A DNA stretch of 27,736 nt from a virus: IMG/VR virus record IMGVR_UViG_3300020194_000198, positions 1-27,736 of that record; one strand, written 5' to 3'. Position numbers and translations under genes: made by a program. Under the pieces are notes generated by a model. The model worked only from the letters and a program-made list of their open reading frames with translations. It was not told where the DNA came from and did no database searches. Each line of letters opens with the position of its first letter. The first letter of the stretch is position 1. Positions 8,480-16,631 of this stretch are shown one piece after another.

Positions 8480-11127
8480 TAAAATCATTTAAAGAAAAAT
8501 TTAATTTAGTAGAAAGTATCATTGATATTCCTAGAAGAATATACGCACCAAAAGTATTTGATGATGCTGATACTGATAATCCAAAAATCAAACCTAGTGT
8601 TAAAGCACAAATAGATAAACAATTATCAGAATTTGAAAAAGAATATCCTATTATTAAAACAGGTTTAATCGGTTCTATCTTAACAAAAAGATATAGAAAT
8701 GACGCTGATTTAGACATCAATGTATTGTTTGATGTGCCTGTAGAAAAACAAGAGGAAGAAAGAGTAAGACTTTCTAAAAAATATCTATCAGCTTCTAATC
8801 CAGATAATATACAAGGTCAATTAATACCTGGTTCTGAACATCCAATTAATTTTTATTTCATTACAGATAAGAAAACTTATGATGACCAAGAAGAAAAGGC
8901 TGATGCTGTATTTGATATTGAAAGTAATACTTTTGTAAAAAGACCTGAAGAATTTATTTTTGATCCTAACTTATATGTAAATGAGTTTGAAAGAAAAGTA
9001 CAAGAATTAGATGTAGTTAAAGGTGAACTAAAAAGAGATATAATAGATTATGATGAACTAACAGAATTACAACCAAATGATGTATTAGATTTACAAGATA
9101 AGATAAAAGATAAACTAGAAGAAATAGAAAATAGTTTAGAACAGATTGTAAAAATAGGTGATAACGTTGACGCCGAAAGAAGAGCGGCCTTTGATACAGA
9201 TATGTCGCCAGATGAGATTAGACAATATGGTGTTAAAAACAGATTACCAAAAAATGTTATTTACAAAATGTTAGAGAAGTATCACTATCTAAAATTCTAT
9301 AAAAAATGTAAAAAGATATTAGAAGATGGTATTGTAACAGACCAAGAAGTTGATAGTTTAAAAACAGAAGCAGTTTCATTAAACGACATTAAAATGGCCG
9401 CTAAAAGGTGGTCTAAAGGTGTTGTTGATAAGATTAGAAGAATGGCAACAACTTCTAAAAGATATGAATACGCTGCTAAAGTTTTACAAGATGTGATTGA
9501 TAGAAAGAAAAAAGAAAGATCAAAAGAAGGATTACCTTTAAGACACGACATAGGTTACTATGCGGCTGCTGTTGCTGATACTTTCCACGACATTAATCCT
9601 AAAAAATTACAAAGTATGGTACACGAAGAATTTTTACCAGAAGCCAAGTCAGTAGCATTTACTTTTGGTAGATTTAATCCACCTACTATTGGCCACGAAA
9701 AACTAATTAAAAAAGTTAAATCATTATCTACAAATGATTACAAAATATTTTTAAGTAGATCACAAGATAGTAAAAAGAATCCATTAAGTCCAAGAGATAA
9801 ACTAAATGTAATGAAAGATATGTTTCCGCAACACGCTAGAAATATAGAACTAAATCCTACCAATATGGTTTTAGATTTAGCTACTGATTTATATAACAAA
9901 GGTTATACAGATGTAACTATGGTAGCAGGTAGTGATAGAGTAAGAGAGTTTGAAAACATATTAAAGAAATATAATGGCCAAAGAAACAGACACGGTTTTT
10001 ATGACTTTGATAGTATTAAAGTTGTATCTGCTGGCGAAAGAGATCCAGACGCTGAAGGTGCTACTGGTATGTCAGCAAGTAAAATGAGATCAGCTGCTGA
10101 AAAAGGAGATGAAAAATCTTTTTCAATGGGTGTACCATCAGGTTATAGAAAAGTACCACAACTTATGAAAATGGTAAGAAAAGGAATGAACTTAGCAGCC
10201 GCTTATGGTGGATTAATGCAAGTTTCAGGTGCTAAACCAATAGCTAGTTTACAAGAGTTTGAACAAAATCAAATAAGAGATTTATATGTTAGAGAAATGA
10301 TCTTTAACATAGGAGATAAAGTAGATTACGTCAAAGAAGACGTACAAGGAACAATAAAAAGAAGAGGTACAAATTACGTTGTACTAGAAGATAATAATAA
10401 CAATTTACACAAGGCTTGGATTTGGGACTGTATTCCAGTACCAGCAGATAGAGAGGCCGAAGTGAGAGAATATAATTTAGATGTAGATTATGGATTTGAA
10501 GCCGTATCAGAAAAGAAAGAATACGGCCATACTGACAGTTTACCACAAGATAAAGATGTTGGTAAAGTAAAAGGTACACAACCTAAAAAATACTATAAAG
10601 ATTTATCAAAAAATGTTAAATCAAAAAGAGCGGCTCACTTTAAATCACAAGATACAGAAAAAGGTCCATACAAACCAGCGCCAGGTGACGAGAAAGCAAA
10701 AACTAAACCTAGTAAACACACACAAAAATATAAGAAGATGTTTGGTGAATTAAAACAGGATTTAGCGGATGCTTGTTGGAAAGGATATAAACAAGTGGGA
10801 TTAAAAGATAAAGATGGTAAAAAAGTGCCTAATTGTGTGCCAGAGGCATATGATATAGGGCACGATTACGCTGAATACACAAATAAAATAACACCAGGTC
10901 AATCTGGTTATGACCCTAAATTCCAAGGTGGTTCATACAAACCAAGTGATCCAAAGAAGAATTTAAAACAAGTAGTAACTAATAAAGAAACTGCTGATAT
11001 TACTAAGGAAGATGTTGAAAAATGGTCACTTTCAGATGAAACAATAGATAAATATAAGAAAAGATACGCTGAAGAATGGCGTTCTAAATTGGATGAAGTA
11101 GTGAAACGAATGATGGAGAAGATATAA
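8476..11127 (+). CDS. Multidomain protein: Pol-beta-type nucleotidyltransferase plus NMNAT-like adenylyltransferase
   Basis: 883 residues, overlapping the previous stop as ATGA. Residues ~40-165 hold a Pol-beta-type nucleotidyltransferase signature: GS at 66-67, then a DLDINVLF strand giving the metal-binding D78 and D80. A long helical stretch follows (170-385). Residues ~392-560 are an NMNAT/cytidylyltransferase-like Rossmann domain: FGRFNPPTIGH (TxGH at 404-407), MVAGSDR, and GMSASKMR as the C-terminal phosphate-binding motif. Residues ~610-655 look like a small SH3-type barrel. The tail is Lys-rich, with the phage module ACWKGYKQVG and VPNCVPE. The N-terminus MIKSFKEKFNLVES resembles a capsid-targeting peptide with an LVE site. 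The protein may make NAD-type or adenylylated products, or act from inside the head. Confidence 0.75.
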   Translation: MIKSFKEKFNLVESIIDIPRRIYAPKVFDDADTDNPKIKPSVKAQIDKQLSEFEKEYPIIKTGLIGSILTKRYRNDADLDINVLFDVPVEKQEEERVRLSKKYLSASNPDNIQGQLIPGSEHPINFYFITDKKTYDDQEEKADAVFDIESNTFVKRPEEFIFDPNLYVNEFERKVQELDVVKGELKRDIIDYDELTELQPNDVLDLQDKIKDKLEEIENSLEQIVKIGDNVDAERRAAFDTDMSPDEIRQYGVKNRLPKNVIYKMLEKYHYLKFYKKCKKILEDGIVTDQEVDSLKTEAVSLNDIKMAAKRWSKGVVDKIRRMATTSKRYEYAAKVLQDVIDRKKKERSKEGLPLRHDIGYYAAAVADTFHDINPKKLQSMVHEEFLPEAKSVAFTFGRFNPPTIGHEKLIKKVKSLSTNDYKIFLSRSQDSKKNPLSPRDKLNVMKDMFPQHARNIELNPTNMVLDLATDLYNKGYTDVTMVAGSDRVREFENILKKYNGQRNRHGFYDFDSIKVVSAGERDPDAEGATGMSASKMRSAAEKGDEKSFSMGVPSGYRKVPQLMKMVRKGMNLAAAYGGLMQVSGAKPIASLQEFEQNQIRDLYVREMIFNIGDKVDYVKEDVQGTIKRRGTNYVVLEDNNNNLHKAWIWDCIPVPADREAEVREYNLDVDYGFEAVSEKKEYGHTDSLPQDKDVGKVKGTQPKKYYKDLSKNVKSKRAAHFKSQDTEKGPYKPAPGDEKAKTKPSKHTQKYKKMFGELKQDLADACWKGYKQVGLKDKDGKKVPNCVPEAYDIGHDYAEYTNKITPGQSGYDPKFQGGSYKPSDPKKNLKQVVTNKETADITKEDVEKWSLSDETIDKYKKRYAEEWRSKLDEVVKRMMEKI

Positions 11128-11663
11128 TGTTAAGTTTTACAGACTATAAAGATAAGATTAGTAAATCGGTTATGTATCATGTTGAAAATAATATACCGTT
11201 TGCTGAAAATATCTATAGAATCCATAGTGAAGAATTTTATAGGTTGTTTAGAGAGGCTAGAGAGTTATTTAAAGAAGGCCTTTTGACTGAATTAAACGAT
11301 TGGGATAAACAACTATTAGAATCTGATATTGGTGAGTTTGGTATTTACGAAGATCAAAAAGTACCACTTGATATACCAATTGAAGAAGAAGAAAAAAATC
11401 CACCACTTAACAAACCAAAAAGAGGTGGACCTAAAAAATTTTATGTGTTTGTCCGTGATGGTGACAAGATTAAAAAAGTCACTTGGGGCGACACAACAGG
11501 ATTAAGTGTTAAACTTAAAAATCCTGAAGCAAGAAAAAGCTTTGCTGCTCGTCATAGATGTGACCAGCAGAAAGATAAAACTAAAGCGGCATATTGGGCG
11601 TGTAACCTACCACGATATGCCAAGTCTTTAGGAATGTCAGGCGGCGGTAATTTTTATTGGTAA
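11127..11663 (+). CDS. Structural/internal protein with a Cys-containing phage module, 178 aa
   Basis: The N-terminal ~70 residues are helical and acidic, starting MLSFTDYKDKISK. The C-terminal part is a recurring T4-like marine-phage module: KKFYVFVRDGDKIKKVTWGD at about 103-122, then ARHRCDQQKDKTKAAYWAC (Cys145, Cys159), ending GGGNFYW. Such modules occur on several unrelated phage proteins; by memory many are virion- or prohead-associated. The two Cys may bind metal or stay reduced inside the cell. The gene is in the late operon with one-base overlaps on both sides. Confidence 0.65.
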   Translation: MLSFTDYKDKISKSVMYHVENNIPFAENIYRIHSEEFYRLFREARELFKEGLLTELNDWDKQLLESDIGEFGIYEDQKVPLDIPIEEEEKNPPLNKPKRGGPKKFYVFVRDGDKIKKVTWGDTTGLSVKLKNPEARKSFAARHRCDQQKDKTKAAYWACNLPRYAKSLGMSGGGNFYW

Positions 11664-11959
11664 TGAAAGACTTACTAGATTATTACAAGCCGTTTGAAGA
11701 TTTTGAAAATAGTATTTACAAAAATATATTTACTAGAGTCTTTAAACAAAATATTAAAGACAAACAATTGATATGGCACAAAGATCGAAAAGATCGAACT
11801 GTCAAAGTGATTTATGGAACAGGATGGAAACTACAATATGATAATGAGTTACCTACAGAATTAGAAATAGGTAACAATTATTATATTAAAAAGGAACAGT
11901 TTCACAGATTACATAAAGGTAATTCGGAACTGAAACTGGAGATAAAAGAATATGAGTAA
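11663..11959 (+). CDS. Small cupin-like phage protein, 98 aa
   Basis: I choose the ATG at 11663, which overlaps the previous TAA by one base; the frame is open from a TTG at 11657. After a helical N-terminus comes a compact beta pattern, RDRTVKVIYGTGWKLQYDN, then NELPTELEIGNNYYIKKEQF and HRLHKGNSELKLEIKEYE. This matches the small single-domain cupin-like proteins often seen in T4-type phages (xGxGW.....LP..L..G......HRL.KG). No metal-binding His cluster is complete, so a structural role is as likely as an enzymatic one. Confidence 0.55.
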   Translation: MKDLLDYYKPFEDFENSIYKNIFTRVFKQNIKDKQLIWHKDRKDRTVKVIYGTGWKLQYDNELPTELEIGNNYYIKKEQFHRLHKGNSELKLEIKEYE

Positions 11960-12260
11960 GACACTAAAAGAAATGAGATTAGATTTACAAGAAGCGGAAG
12001 CGAGTAAAACCGATCTACAATACGTTAGAGCAAAAACTGCAAACAACAATCATTTTGAAGCAAGAAGATATATTGCTGATAAAATTTTAAGAGATAGAAA
12101 ATTAGCAGATGCTTATAAAGCGTTAGAAATGGTACACGACAATTATGGTTCAATTATTGGAAATGACGCTATACAAATTAGACAAAGATTAGAAAAAACA
12201 TTAATGAACGATTTGAAAAAAAAAATTAAAAATTGGGACGCAATTTATTCGGCGTTATAG
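11952..12260 (+). CDS. Helical hypothetical protein, 102 aa
   Basis: The ATG at 11952 lies inside the end of the previous gene (eight-base overlap). The product is almost all helix-forming (MSKTLKEMRLDLQEAEASKT, then RRYIADKILRDRKLADAYKA), without Cys, signal or membrane segment. It begins with a short basic-amphipathic peptide like several late-operon proteins. I do not recognise a named family. Position in the late operon suggests an internal head or assembly protein. Confidence 0.6.
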   Translation: MSKTLKEMRLDLQEAEASKTDLQYVRAKTANNNHFEARRYIADKILRDRKLADAYKALEMVHDNYGSIIGNDAIQIRQRLEKTLMNDLKKKIKNWDAIYSAL

Positions 12261-12268
12261 GAGAAAAA

Positions 12269-13822
12269 ATGAGTAGATATAGAAACACAATGTCTGAACT
12301 TTTAAAACAAGTTAGAGGCATTAAAGAACAAGATGATAAAGACCACGAAGTTTCAATGGCTCGTGGTGAACTAGAAGCTATCGCTGATAAAGCAACTCAA
12401 CTTGCTTCAATGTTACAAGGTAAATCAGATGAAGGCAATCCTTTAGAGGCTTGGGTACAATCTAAAATTACAAAAGCAAAAGACTATATCAACTCCGTTT
12501 CAGATTATTTAATGTATAATCCTGATATGAAACAAAACGAAGAACTACAAGAAAAAACTTATGGTTGGACTTTAGTTTCAAAAGCAAAAGACCTTGCTAA
12601 AAAGTATGCTAATAATTACACAAAAGCTGTAGATGAAATAGAAAAACTAGAAAAAGGTTTATCTAAAAATCCTACAGTTGAAAAAGAATTAATGAAATAT
12701 AATGAAAGTTTAGAAGAAAAATTTACAGTACAGATTACTAAAAAAGACGGCACTACTATGGAGTTAGGCAGATACAATACAGCTGCTGAAGCACAAAGAT
12801 TTGTTGATATGTATGGTAAAGGTGCTAAAGTAAAAAAAGAAGAATTTGAATTAGAAGAAGCAAGTTTAAAAGACATATTTACGGCCAACCAAGAAGGCCA
12901 AAAGGCAGATGAAATTGCTAAAAAATTAAAAATGTCAGTTGCTGATGTTAAGAAAATACTAGGTGAAGAATCTTTAGATGAAAAAACTTATGATGACAAA
13001 GAAATAGATAAGTTTCATACAGATTTAGACAAGATAGTACACAAACATTTTGGTCATAGTTCAAAAGAAAAAGAAAAGATGAACGAAAAAGTGGCCGCTA
13101 GTATTATAAAAGACTTACAAAAAGCTTATGCTGATTTAAAAGGTAAAACTATTTCACCTCAAATGGCAACTAAAATATCAAAACATTTAGACCAACCCTC
13201 ATATGATTTAAATACTTTAAGACAGTTAGTAAAAGCTAATATACCTTTTATATCAACACTTGCTAGAAATAAAATTTACAAAAAGACAGGTAAGTTTGAA
13301 GATTTAAAAGAGGAAGATGGTGTTGAAATAGCAAAGATAAGAGCTGAAAGAGATAAAGATGATAAAAAAGAAGTTGCTTCAAAAGAAAAAGAAGTAGCGG
13401 CTCTAAAAGATCAAGTTGCTTTATTAAAAACAAAATTAGAAAATGAAAAACATAAAGCTATCAAGCCAGAACCAAATCCTGAAACAGGTGAAGTTCCACT
13501 AACAATTGGTATTGCTAATAAACTTCTTAAAGATAAAGCTGAAAAAGAAGCTAAGAAAAAAGAAGATATGAAAGAAGAAATGAGATTATATATTGAGTCA
13601 ATTGCTGCCGTTAAAAATAAGGCAGAAAAAACAGGTATGCCTTACTCAATATTAAAACAAGTTTACGATAGAGGAATGGCCGCTTGGAAAGGTGGACACC
13701 GACCAGGTGCTGGCCAAGTCCAATGGGCTCTTGCTAGAGTAAATTCATTTGTAACAAAATCCTCAGGAACTTGGGGAGGCGCTGACAAAGATTTAGCCGC
13801 TAAAGTAAAAGGGAGTAAATAA
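12269..13822 (+). CDS. Large Lys-rich modular head/internal protein, 517 aa
   Basis: The start is ATG 12269, nine bases after TAGGAG; the frame is open back to a TTG at 12233, but that is not a likely start. Modules in order: DHEVSMARGELEAIADKA with EAWVQSKITKAKDYINSV, a coiled-coil part near 110-145, a FTVQITKKDGTTMELGRY beta segment, a helix-turn-helix-like stretch (KADEIAKKLKMSVADVKK), a coiled coil (VAALKDQVALLKTKLENE), and a C-terminal module with VYDRGMAAWKGGHRPGAGQ and WALARVNSF. The first and last modules recur on many proteins of T4-like marine phages. No catalytic signature is seen. Prohead core or virion-internal protein is my inference. Confidence 0.65.
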   Translation: MSRYRNTMSELLKQVRGIKEQDDKDHEVSMARGELEAIADKATQLASMLQGKSDEGNPLEAWVQSKITKAKDYINSVSDYLMYNPDMKQNEELQEKTYGWTLVSKAKDLAKKYANNYTKAVDEIEKLEKGLSKNPTVEKELMKYNESLEEKFTVQITKKDGTTMELGRYNTAAEAQRFVDMYGKGAKVKKEEFELEEASLKDIFTANQEGQKADEIAKKLKMSVADVKKILGEESLDEKTYDDKEIDKFHTDLDKIVHKHFGHSSKEKEKMNEKVAASIIKDLQKAYADLKGKTISPQMATKISKHLDQPSYDLNTLRQLVKANIPFISTLARNKIYKKTGKFEDLKEEDGVEIAKIRAERDKDDKKEVASKEKEVAALKDQVALLKTKLENEKHKAIKPEPNPETGEVPLTIGIANKLLKDKAEKEAKKKEDMKEEMRLYIESIAAVKNKAEKTGMPYSILKQVYDRGMAAWKGGHRPGAGQVQWALARVNSFVTKSSGTWGGADKDLAAKVKGSK

Positions 13823-13824
13823 CA

Positions 13825-14448
13825 ATGACAAGATACTTACAAAGTAAGCCTGGTAGTATTGAAGAAGTAGCTGCTAAAATGTCAAAGTACGCTGCTGAAT
13901 CAGAATATCAGCAAATGTTTAAAAAAGAATTAGAGAAAACTGGTAAAGGTATAGGTTCAATGACACCTGCTGAAAAAAAGGCTTTCTTTAATAAAATAGA
14001 TTCAAAATACACTGCTAAAAATGAAAAGGTAGATAATCCTTATGCTGTGGGTATGGCTGCTGCTATGAAAGCAAAGAACGACAAACCACCTTTAAAAAAA
14101 TCTACAATTACTAAAGCACACGATATTGCTAAGTCAATTGAAAAAGATCAAAAAAATGAAACTCATTCTTTTATGACAAAAGATATGAACAAGAGTAAAA
14201 AGGATGCTAAGGGTGAAAAAGAGATTGTTGATCCAGCTCCTAAAATGAAGTTTAAAGAAGCTTATAAAAAAGTTAAAAAAGAAGCTATGAATACTGTTGG
14301 TGACGCTACGGCCGATCAAGCGAATCAAAGAGTTGGTGAGGGTCCTAAAGAAAACGATCCAGACATTAAAAAACCAAAAGCAAAGGCAGATACAGGTTCA
14401 AAAGCTACTCCAGTTGATACTTCACCTGAAGTTGAGTATAAAAATTAA
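13825..14448 (+). CDS. Lys-rich structural/internal protein, 207 aa
   Basis: It starts three bases after the previous stop and ends the late operon. It contains a short module also seen in other T4-like marine phage proteins: YQQMFKKELEKTGKGIGSMT followed by TPAEKKAFFNKIDSKYT. Then comes NPYAVGMAAAMKAKNDKPPL and a disordered Lys/Pro/Thr-rich tail. No Cys, no signal peptide and a high Lys content suggest an internal head protein or scaffold-like function, inferred from neighbours rather than from a catalytic motif. Confidence 0.6.
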   Translation: MTRYLQSKPGSIEEVAAKMSKYAAESEYQQMFKKELEKTGKGIGSMTPAEKKAFFNKIDSKYTAKNEKVDNPYAVGMAAAMKAKNDKPPLKKSTITKAHDIAKSIEKDQKNETHSFMTKDMNKSKKDAKGEKEIVDPAPKMKFKEAYKKVKKEAMNTVGDATADQANQRVGEGPKENDPDIKKPKAKADTGSKATPVDTSPEVEYKN

Positions 14449-14469
14449 TCTGTTCGCTTTTTGTTCTAT

Positions 14470-14518
14470 CTAGCTGTGTCAGAATGACACTTGACTTTTG
14501 GCTAGGATATGATAGTAT
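14470..14518 (+). promoter_or_regulatory. Inverted repeats overlapping a possible sigma70-type promoter
   Basis: The 76-base gap 14449-14524 holds a perfect inverted repeat, GTGTCA (14476-14481), GAA loop, TGACAC (14485-14490), flanked by a second pair, CTAGC (14470-14474) and GCTAG (14501-14505). A -35-like TTGACT follows at 14491-14496, with TAGTAT at 14513-14518 (16-base spacer) as a possible -10. No T-run follows the hairpin, so a plain terminator is less likely. The layout would suit an early promoter with an operator for the nucleotidase gene, or attenuation of readthrough. Confidence 0.4.
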
Positions 14519-14524
14519 ATAGAT

Positions 14525-15025
14525 ATGGAAAACACTATGAAATCAAGAATTTACTGTGATATGGATGGAGTCCTTTGTGACTTTGCCAAAGGTGTTGAGA
14601 AAGTTATAGGTAAATCTATAACTCAATGGTCTTACGGCAGTAAATCTGAAAAATGGGATCAAATAAAGGCAACACCAAAATTTTGGCATACACTTCCTTG
14701 GATGGCAGGCGGTAAAGACCTTTGGAATTTTATTTCAAAATATAAACCACATATCTTATCAGCATACGTTGAAGAAAGCTTTGATCCAAATTGTATACCA
14801 GGTAAATCACATTGGGCAAGAACTAATTTAGGAATTGCTCCAGGTAATGTCAATCTGGTAAAAAGAGTACAGAAACAAAACTATGCCAAAGTGGCAGGCC
14901 AACCTGCTATTTTAATTGACGATTACAAGAAAAACACAGATCAATTCACACAAAAAGGTGGTATAGGAATACTACATACCACTACTTCCAATACTATTAG
15001 AGAACTTAAAAAACTAGGTTTCTAG
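14525..15025 (+). CDS. 5'(3')-deoxyribonucleotidase-like HAD phosphatase
   Basis: 166 residues (ATG 14525; ATG 14537 is an alternative). The HAD nucleophile motif is YCDMDGVLCDF with D12 and D14. A cap-like part follows with WHTLPWMAGGKDLWNF, then ILSAY in the place of motif II. Motif IV is ILIDDYKKNTDQF. This fits the NT5C-type enzymes that remove phosphate from deoxynucleoside monophosphates, common in phages. It could adjust the nucleotide pool or clear modified nucleotides. No signal peptide. No good ribosome site precedes either ATG, and the putative promoter ends only a few bases upstream. Confidence 0.82.
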   Translation: MENTMKSRIYCDMDGVLCDFAKGVEKVIGKSITQWSYGSKSEKWDQIKATPKFWHTLPWMAGGKDLWNFISKYKPHILSAYVEESFDPNCIPGKSHWARTNLGIAPGNVNLVKRVQKQNYAKVAGQPAILIDDYKKNTDQFTQKGGIGILHTTTSNTIRELKKLGF

Positions 15026-15035
15026 TATCTATTCT

Positions 15036-15043
15036 TATAAATA
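15036..15043 (+). promoter_or_regulatory. T4-type late promoter (TATAAATA)
   Basis: The octamer lies 11 bases after the nucleotidase stop. It is embedded in a 17-base stretch, 15031-15047, that recurs exactly at 21446-21462 before csgF. Predicted start near 15049 leaves about 35 bases of leader, with a good ribosome site (AAGGAGAG) before the ATG at 15084. The strong leader and the hairpin after the next gene suggest a monocistronic, highly expressed virion gene. Confidence 0.8.
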
Positions 15044-15083
15044 GTAGAGTTATATAACAAATATTAAATTTAAGGAGAGATAT

Positions 15084-15641
15084 ATGTCTTTATGGGGAAA
15101 TGATATAAAGCCTAAAAATCTTACAGACGAAGAAAAAAAAGAAGTCTATGCAACCTCTCAAGGTTGGGTAAGAGAAGCTGGCTCAGTATTATCAGGTAAT
15201 GGTAATCCAAATGCAGATCCAGAAGTATTAGTAGCAATCGGCGGATTAACTACAAATATGGGTTCAGCAAATATCACACAAGTAGAATTTGTAACAACAT
15301 CAATCGGCGAAGCTGCTGGTGGAAACATTGACGTTAGAGTAAGATTTAACGAAAGAGTTGACATTACAGGAACACCACAAGTAACAGTAACTAATTCACA
15401 AGCTGGTGGTGGTACAGACGCTACATTTACAGCAGATTACAACTCTGGTACAGGAACTAACGAAATTGTATTCAGAGCAACTTATGGTGCTGCAGATGGT
15501 GGTATTGCTGAAGATGATGTACTATCAATTGGTACAAACGCAGTAGCACTTAACGGCGGTGCTATCAAAGATGCTAATACAACAACAAACTCTACAATTA
15601 CAAACGCTGCTCAAGCAGGTACATTAACTGTAGCAGCTTAA
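15084..15641 (+). CDS. Virion structural protein with Ig-like C-terminal region, 185 aa
   Basis: It starts MSLWGNDIKPKNLTDEEKKE, an opening (MSLWG) frequent in virion proteins of T4-like marine phages. From about residue 60 the protein is strand-rich with Thr, Ala and Gly, resembling cadherin- or Ig-like surface domains (NIDVRVRFNERVDITG, PQVTVTNSQAGGGTDATFTA). There is no signal peptide, so it is not secreted by Sec. It has its own late promoter and is followed by a strong hairpin. A decoration or tail-surface protein in high copy is the best reading; the exact place in the virion is unknown. Confidence 0.65.
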   Translation: MSLWGNDIKPKNLTDEEKKEVYATSQGWVREAGSVLSGNGNPNADPEVLVAIGGLTTNMGSANITQVEFVTTSIGEAAGGNIDVRVRFNERVDITGTPQVTVTNSQAGGGTDATFTADYNSGTGTNEIVFRATYGAADGGIAEDDVLSIGTNAVALNGGAIKDANTTTNSTITNAAQAGTLTVAA

Positions 15642-15651
15642 TAACAAAATC

Positions 15652-15680
15652 ATATAAGGGCGCTCAAAGTGCCCTTATAT
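15652..15680 (+). terminator. Strong hairpin, probable transcription terminator
   Basis: A perfect 10-base stem, ATATAAGGGC (15652-15661) with GCCCTTATAT (15671-15680), extends inward by three more pairs to a CAA loop. It lies 11 bases after the stop of the gene at 15084-15641. The 3' side is A/U-rich but has no clean U-run, so it may terminate, or protect the mRNA 3' end, or both. Confidence 0.65.
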
Positions 15681-15700
15681 ATACTATATGAACAAATTGA

Positions 15701-15746
15701 TCTAGGCAAATACCTAGAGTAGCATTCCCGAAAGGGTTAACAGGAG
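15701..15746 (+). promoter_or_regulatory. Structured leader before the gene at 15753
   Basis: The 111-base gap 15642-15752 holds, after the terminator hairpin, a second perfect hairpin: TCTAGG (15701-15706), six-base loop, CCTAGA (15713-15718). Then comes a short CCC-GAAA-GGG (15727-15736) with a GNRA-type loop, and the ribosome site AGGAG at 15742-15746. No TATAAATA is seen, so the downstream gene may rely on readthrough. The hairpins near the ribosome site could stabilise or control the mRNA. Confidence 0.4.
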
Positions 15747-15752
15747 AAAAAA

Positions 15753-16214
15753 ATGGCAGACAAAAAAATAACGGCGTTGACCGATCTAGGTAACGCATTA
15801 GCAAGTGCAGACTTGTTTCACGTAGTTGACGATCCGTCAGGTACACCAATCAACAAAAAAATAACAGCAGAAGATGTCTTTAATAATATTCCATCTTGGA
15901 TAGGATTAAAAGATACTGCTCAAACAATTACTGGTGATGGTTCAACATCAACAGCAGTAACACTTACTGAAAGTACAACTTTAGTTAACGCAACTTCAGG
16001 TGCAGCTCCAGTAACAGTAGGTGACGGCGCTGATGGTCAAGTTAAAATTATTATTAATAAATCAACTTCAGGTTCAAACGCAGTAACAATTACACCTGAT
16101 AATTTTGTTTCAGGTACAACTGTAAACATAGACGCACCAGGTAGAAGTGTGATTTTATTTTTTAAAGATAGTAACTGGAATGTAATTGGCGGTAACGGAC
16201 AAGTAGTCGCTTAA
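15753..16214 (+). CDS. Virion structural protein, 153 aa
   Basis: It starts [20 protein letters not shown], with [20 protein letters not shown] next. This N-terminal pattern is common in tail, fibre or decoration proteins of T4-like and other marine phages, where the first ~45 residues probably attach to the virion. The rest is Thr/Ser/Gly-rich beta structure with [19 protein letters not shown] and [18 protein letters not shown], ending GGNGQVVA. A strong ribosome site (AGGAG) precedes the ATG. Role as a structural protein is likely; the location is not known. Confidence 0.7.
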   Translation: MADKKITALTDLGNALASADLFHVVDDPSGTPINKKITAEDVFNNIPSWIGLKDTAQTITGDGSTSTAVTLTESTTLVNATSGAAPVTVGDGADGQVKIIINKSTSGSNAVTITPDNFVSGTTVNIDAPGRSVILFFKDSNWNVIGGNGQVVA

Positions 16215-16228
16215 TTTGAGGAGATATT

Positions 16229-16429
16229 ATGGCAATTGATGAAAAAATATTACAAGAAGAATTAACAACTTTAAAATCTGATTTTGATAAAACAAAAAAA
16301 CAAATTGAAAGCATTGAAAAAGAAGTTATAGGTATGAGAAATAATTTAAATGCTCTTTACGGTGCTATTCAACAAACTGAAAAATTATTAAAGTTAAGTA
16401 GGGAAAACAAAGATGGTAAAAAAGTTTAA
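16229..16429 (+). CDS. Small coiled-coil protein, 66 aa
   Basis: A GAGGAG-type ribosome site precedes the ATG. Nearly the whole protein is a heptad-patterned helix (ILQEELTTLKSDFDKTKKQI, then NNLNALYGAIQQTEKLLKLS). It has no Cys, no signal and no membrane segment. Similar small coiled-coil proteins accompany structural genes in marine T4-like phages; their role is unknown to me. It overlaps the next gene by 17 bases. Confidence 0.6.
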   Translation: MAIDEKILQEELTTLKSDFDKTKKQIESIEKEVIGMRNNLNALYGAIQQTEKLLKLSRENKDGKKV

Positions 16430-16622
16430 ATCTTTTGTAAAAGAAGAAGAACTAAAAGACTTTGAAGAAGACTTGCTGGGTGAAACACCACCTAATACTG
16501 CTGACGCAATGAAACGTTATAAGGCAGGTAAGGCAGGTTTTACAGATAAGGCACATCTAAAAGCAAAAGGATTGATACCTCGTTCAGATGGACAAAAAAA
16601 GGTATCAGACAAATATAAGTAG
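16413..16622 (+). CDS. Small head-type protein with recurring phage module, 69 aa
   Basis: The N-terminus MVKKFKSFVKEEEL resembles a capsid-targeting peptide, and a possible prohead-protease site (LLGE) follows near residue 22. The rest is a module seen on other T4-like marine phage proteins, NTADAMKRYKAGKAGFTDKA and HLKAKGLIPRSDG. The whole protein is thus a targeting peptide plus one module, which suggests a packaged internal protein. Function is otherwise unknown. Confidence 0.6.
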   Translation: MVKKFKSFVKEEELKDFEEDLLGETPPNTADAMKRYKAGKAGFTDKAHLKAKGLIPRSDGQKKVSDKYK

Positions 16623-16631
16623 AGGAGAACA

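Noticed and set aside
10331-10579. Minus-strand frame rich in Leu/Tyr inside the 883-residue protein gene
   Set aside because: Composition is repetitive and the opposite strand has clear domain content.
15049-15058. Palindrome GTTATATAAC just after the late promoter
   Set aside because: Short AT-only palindromes are expected by chance here, and no second copy near another promoter supports a role.
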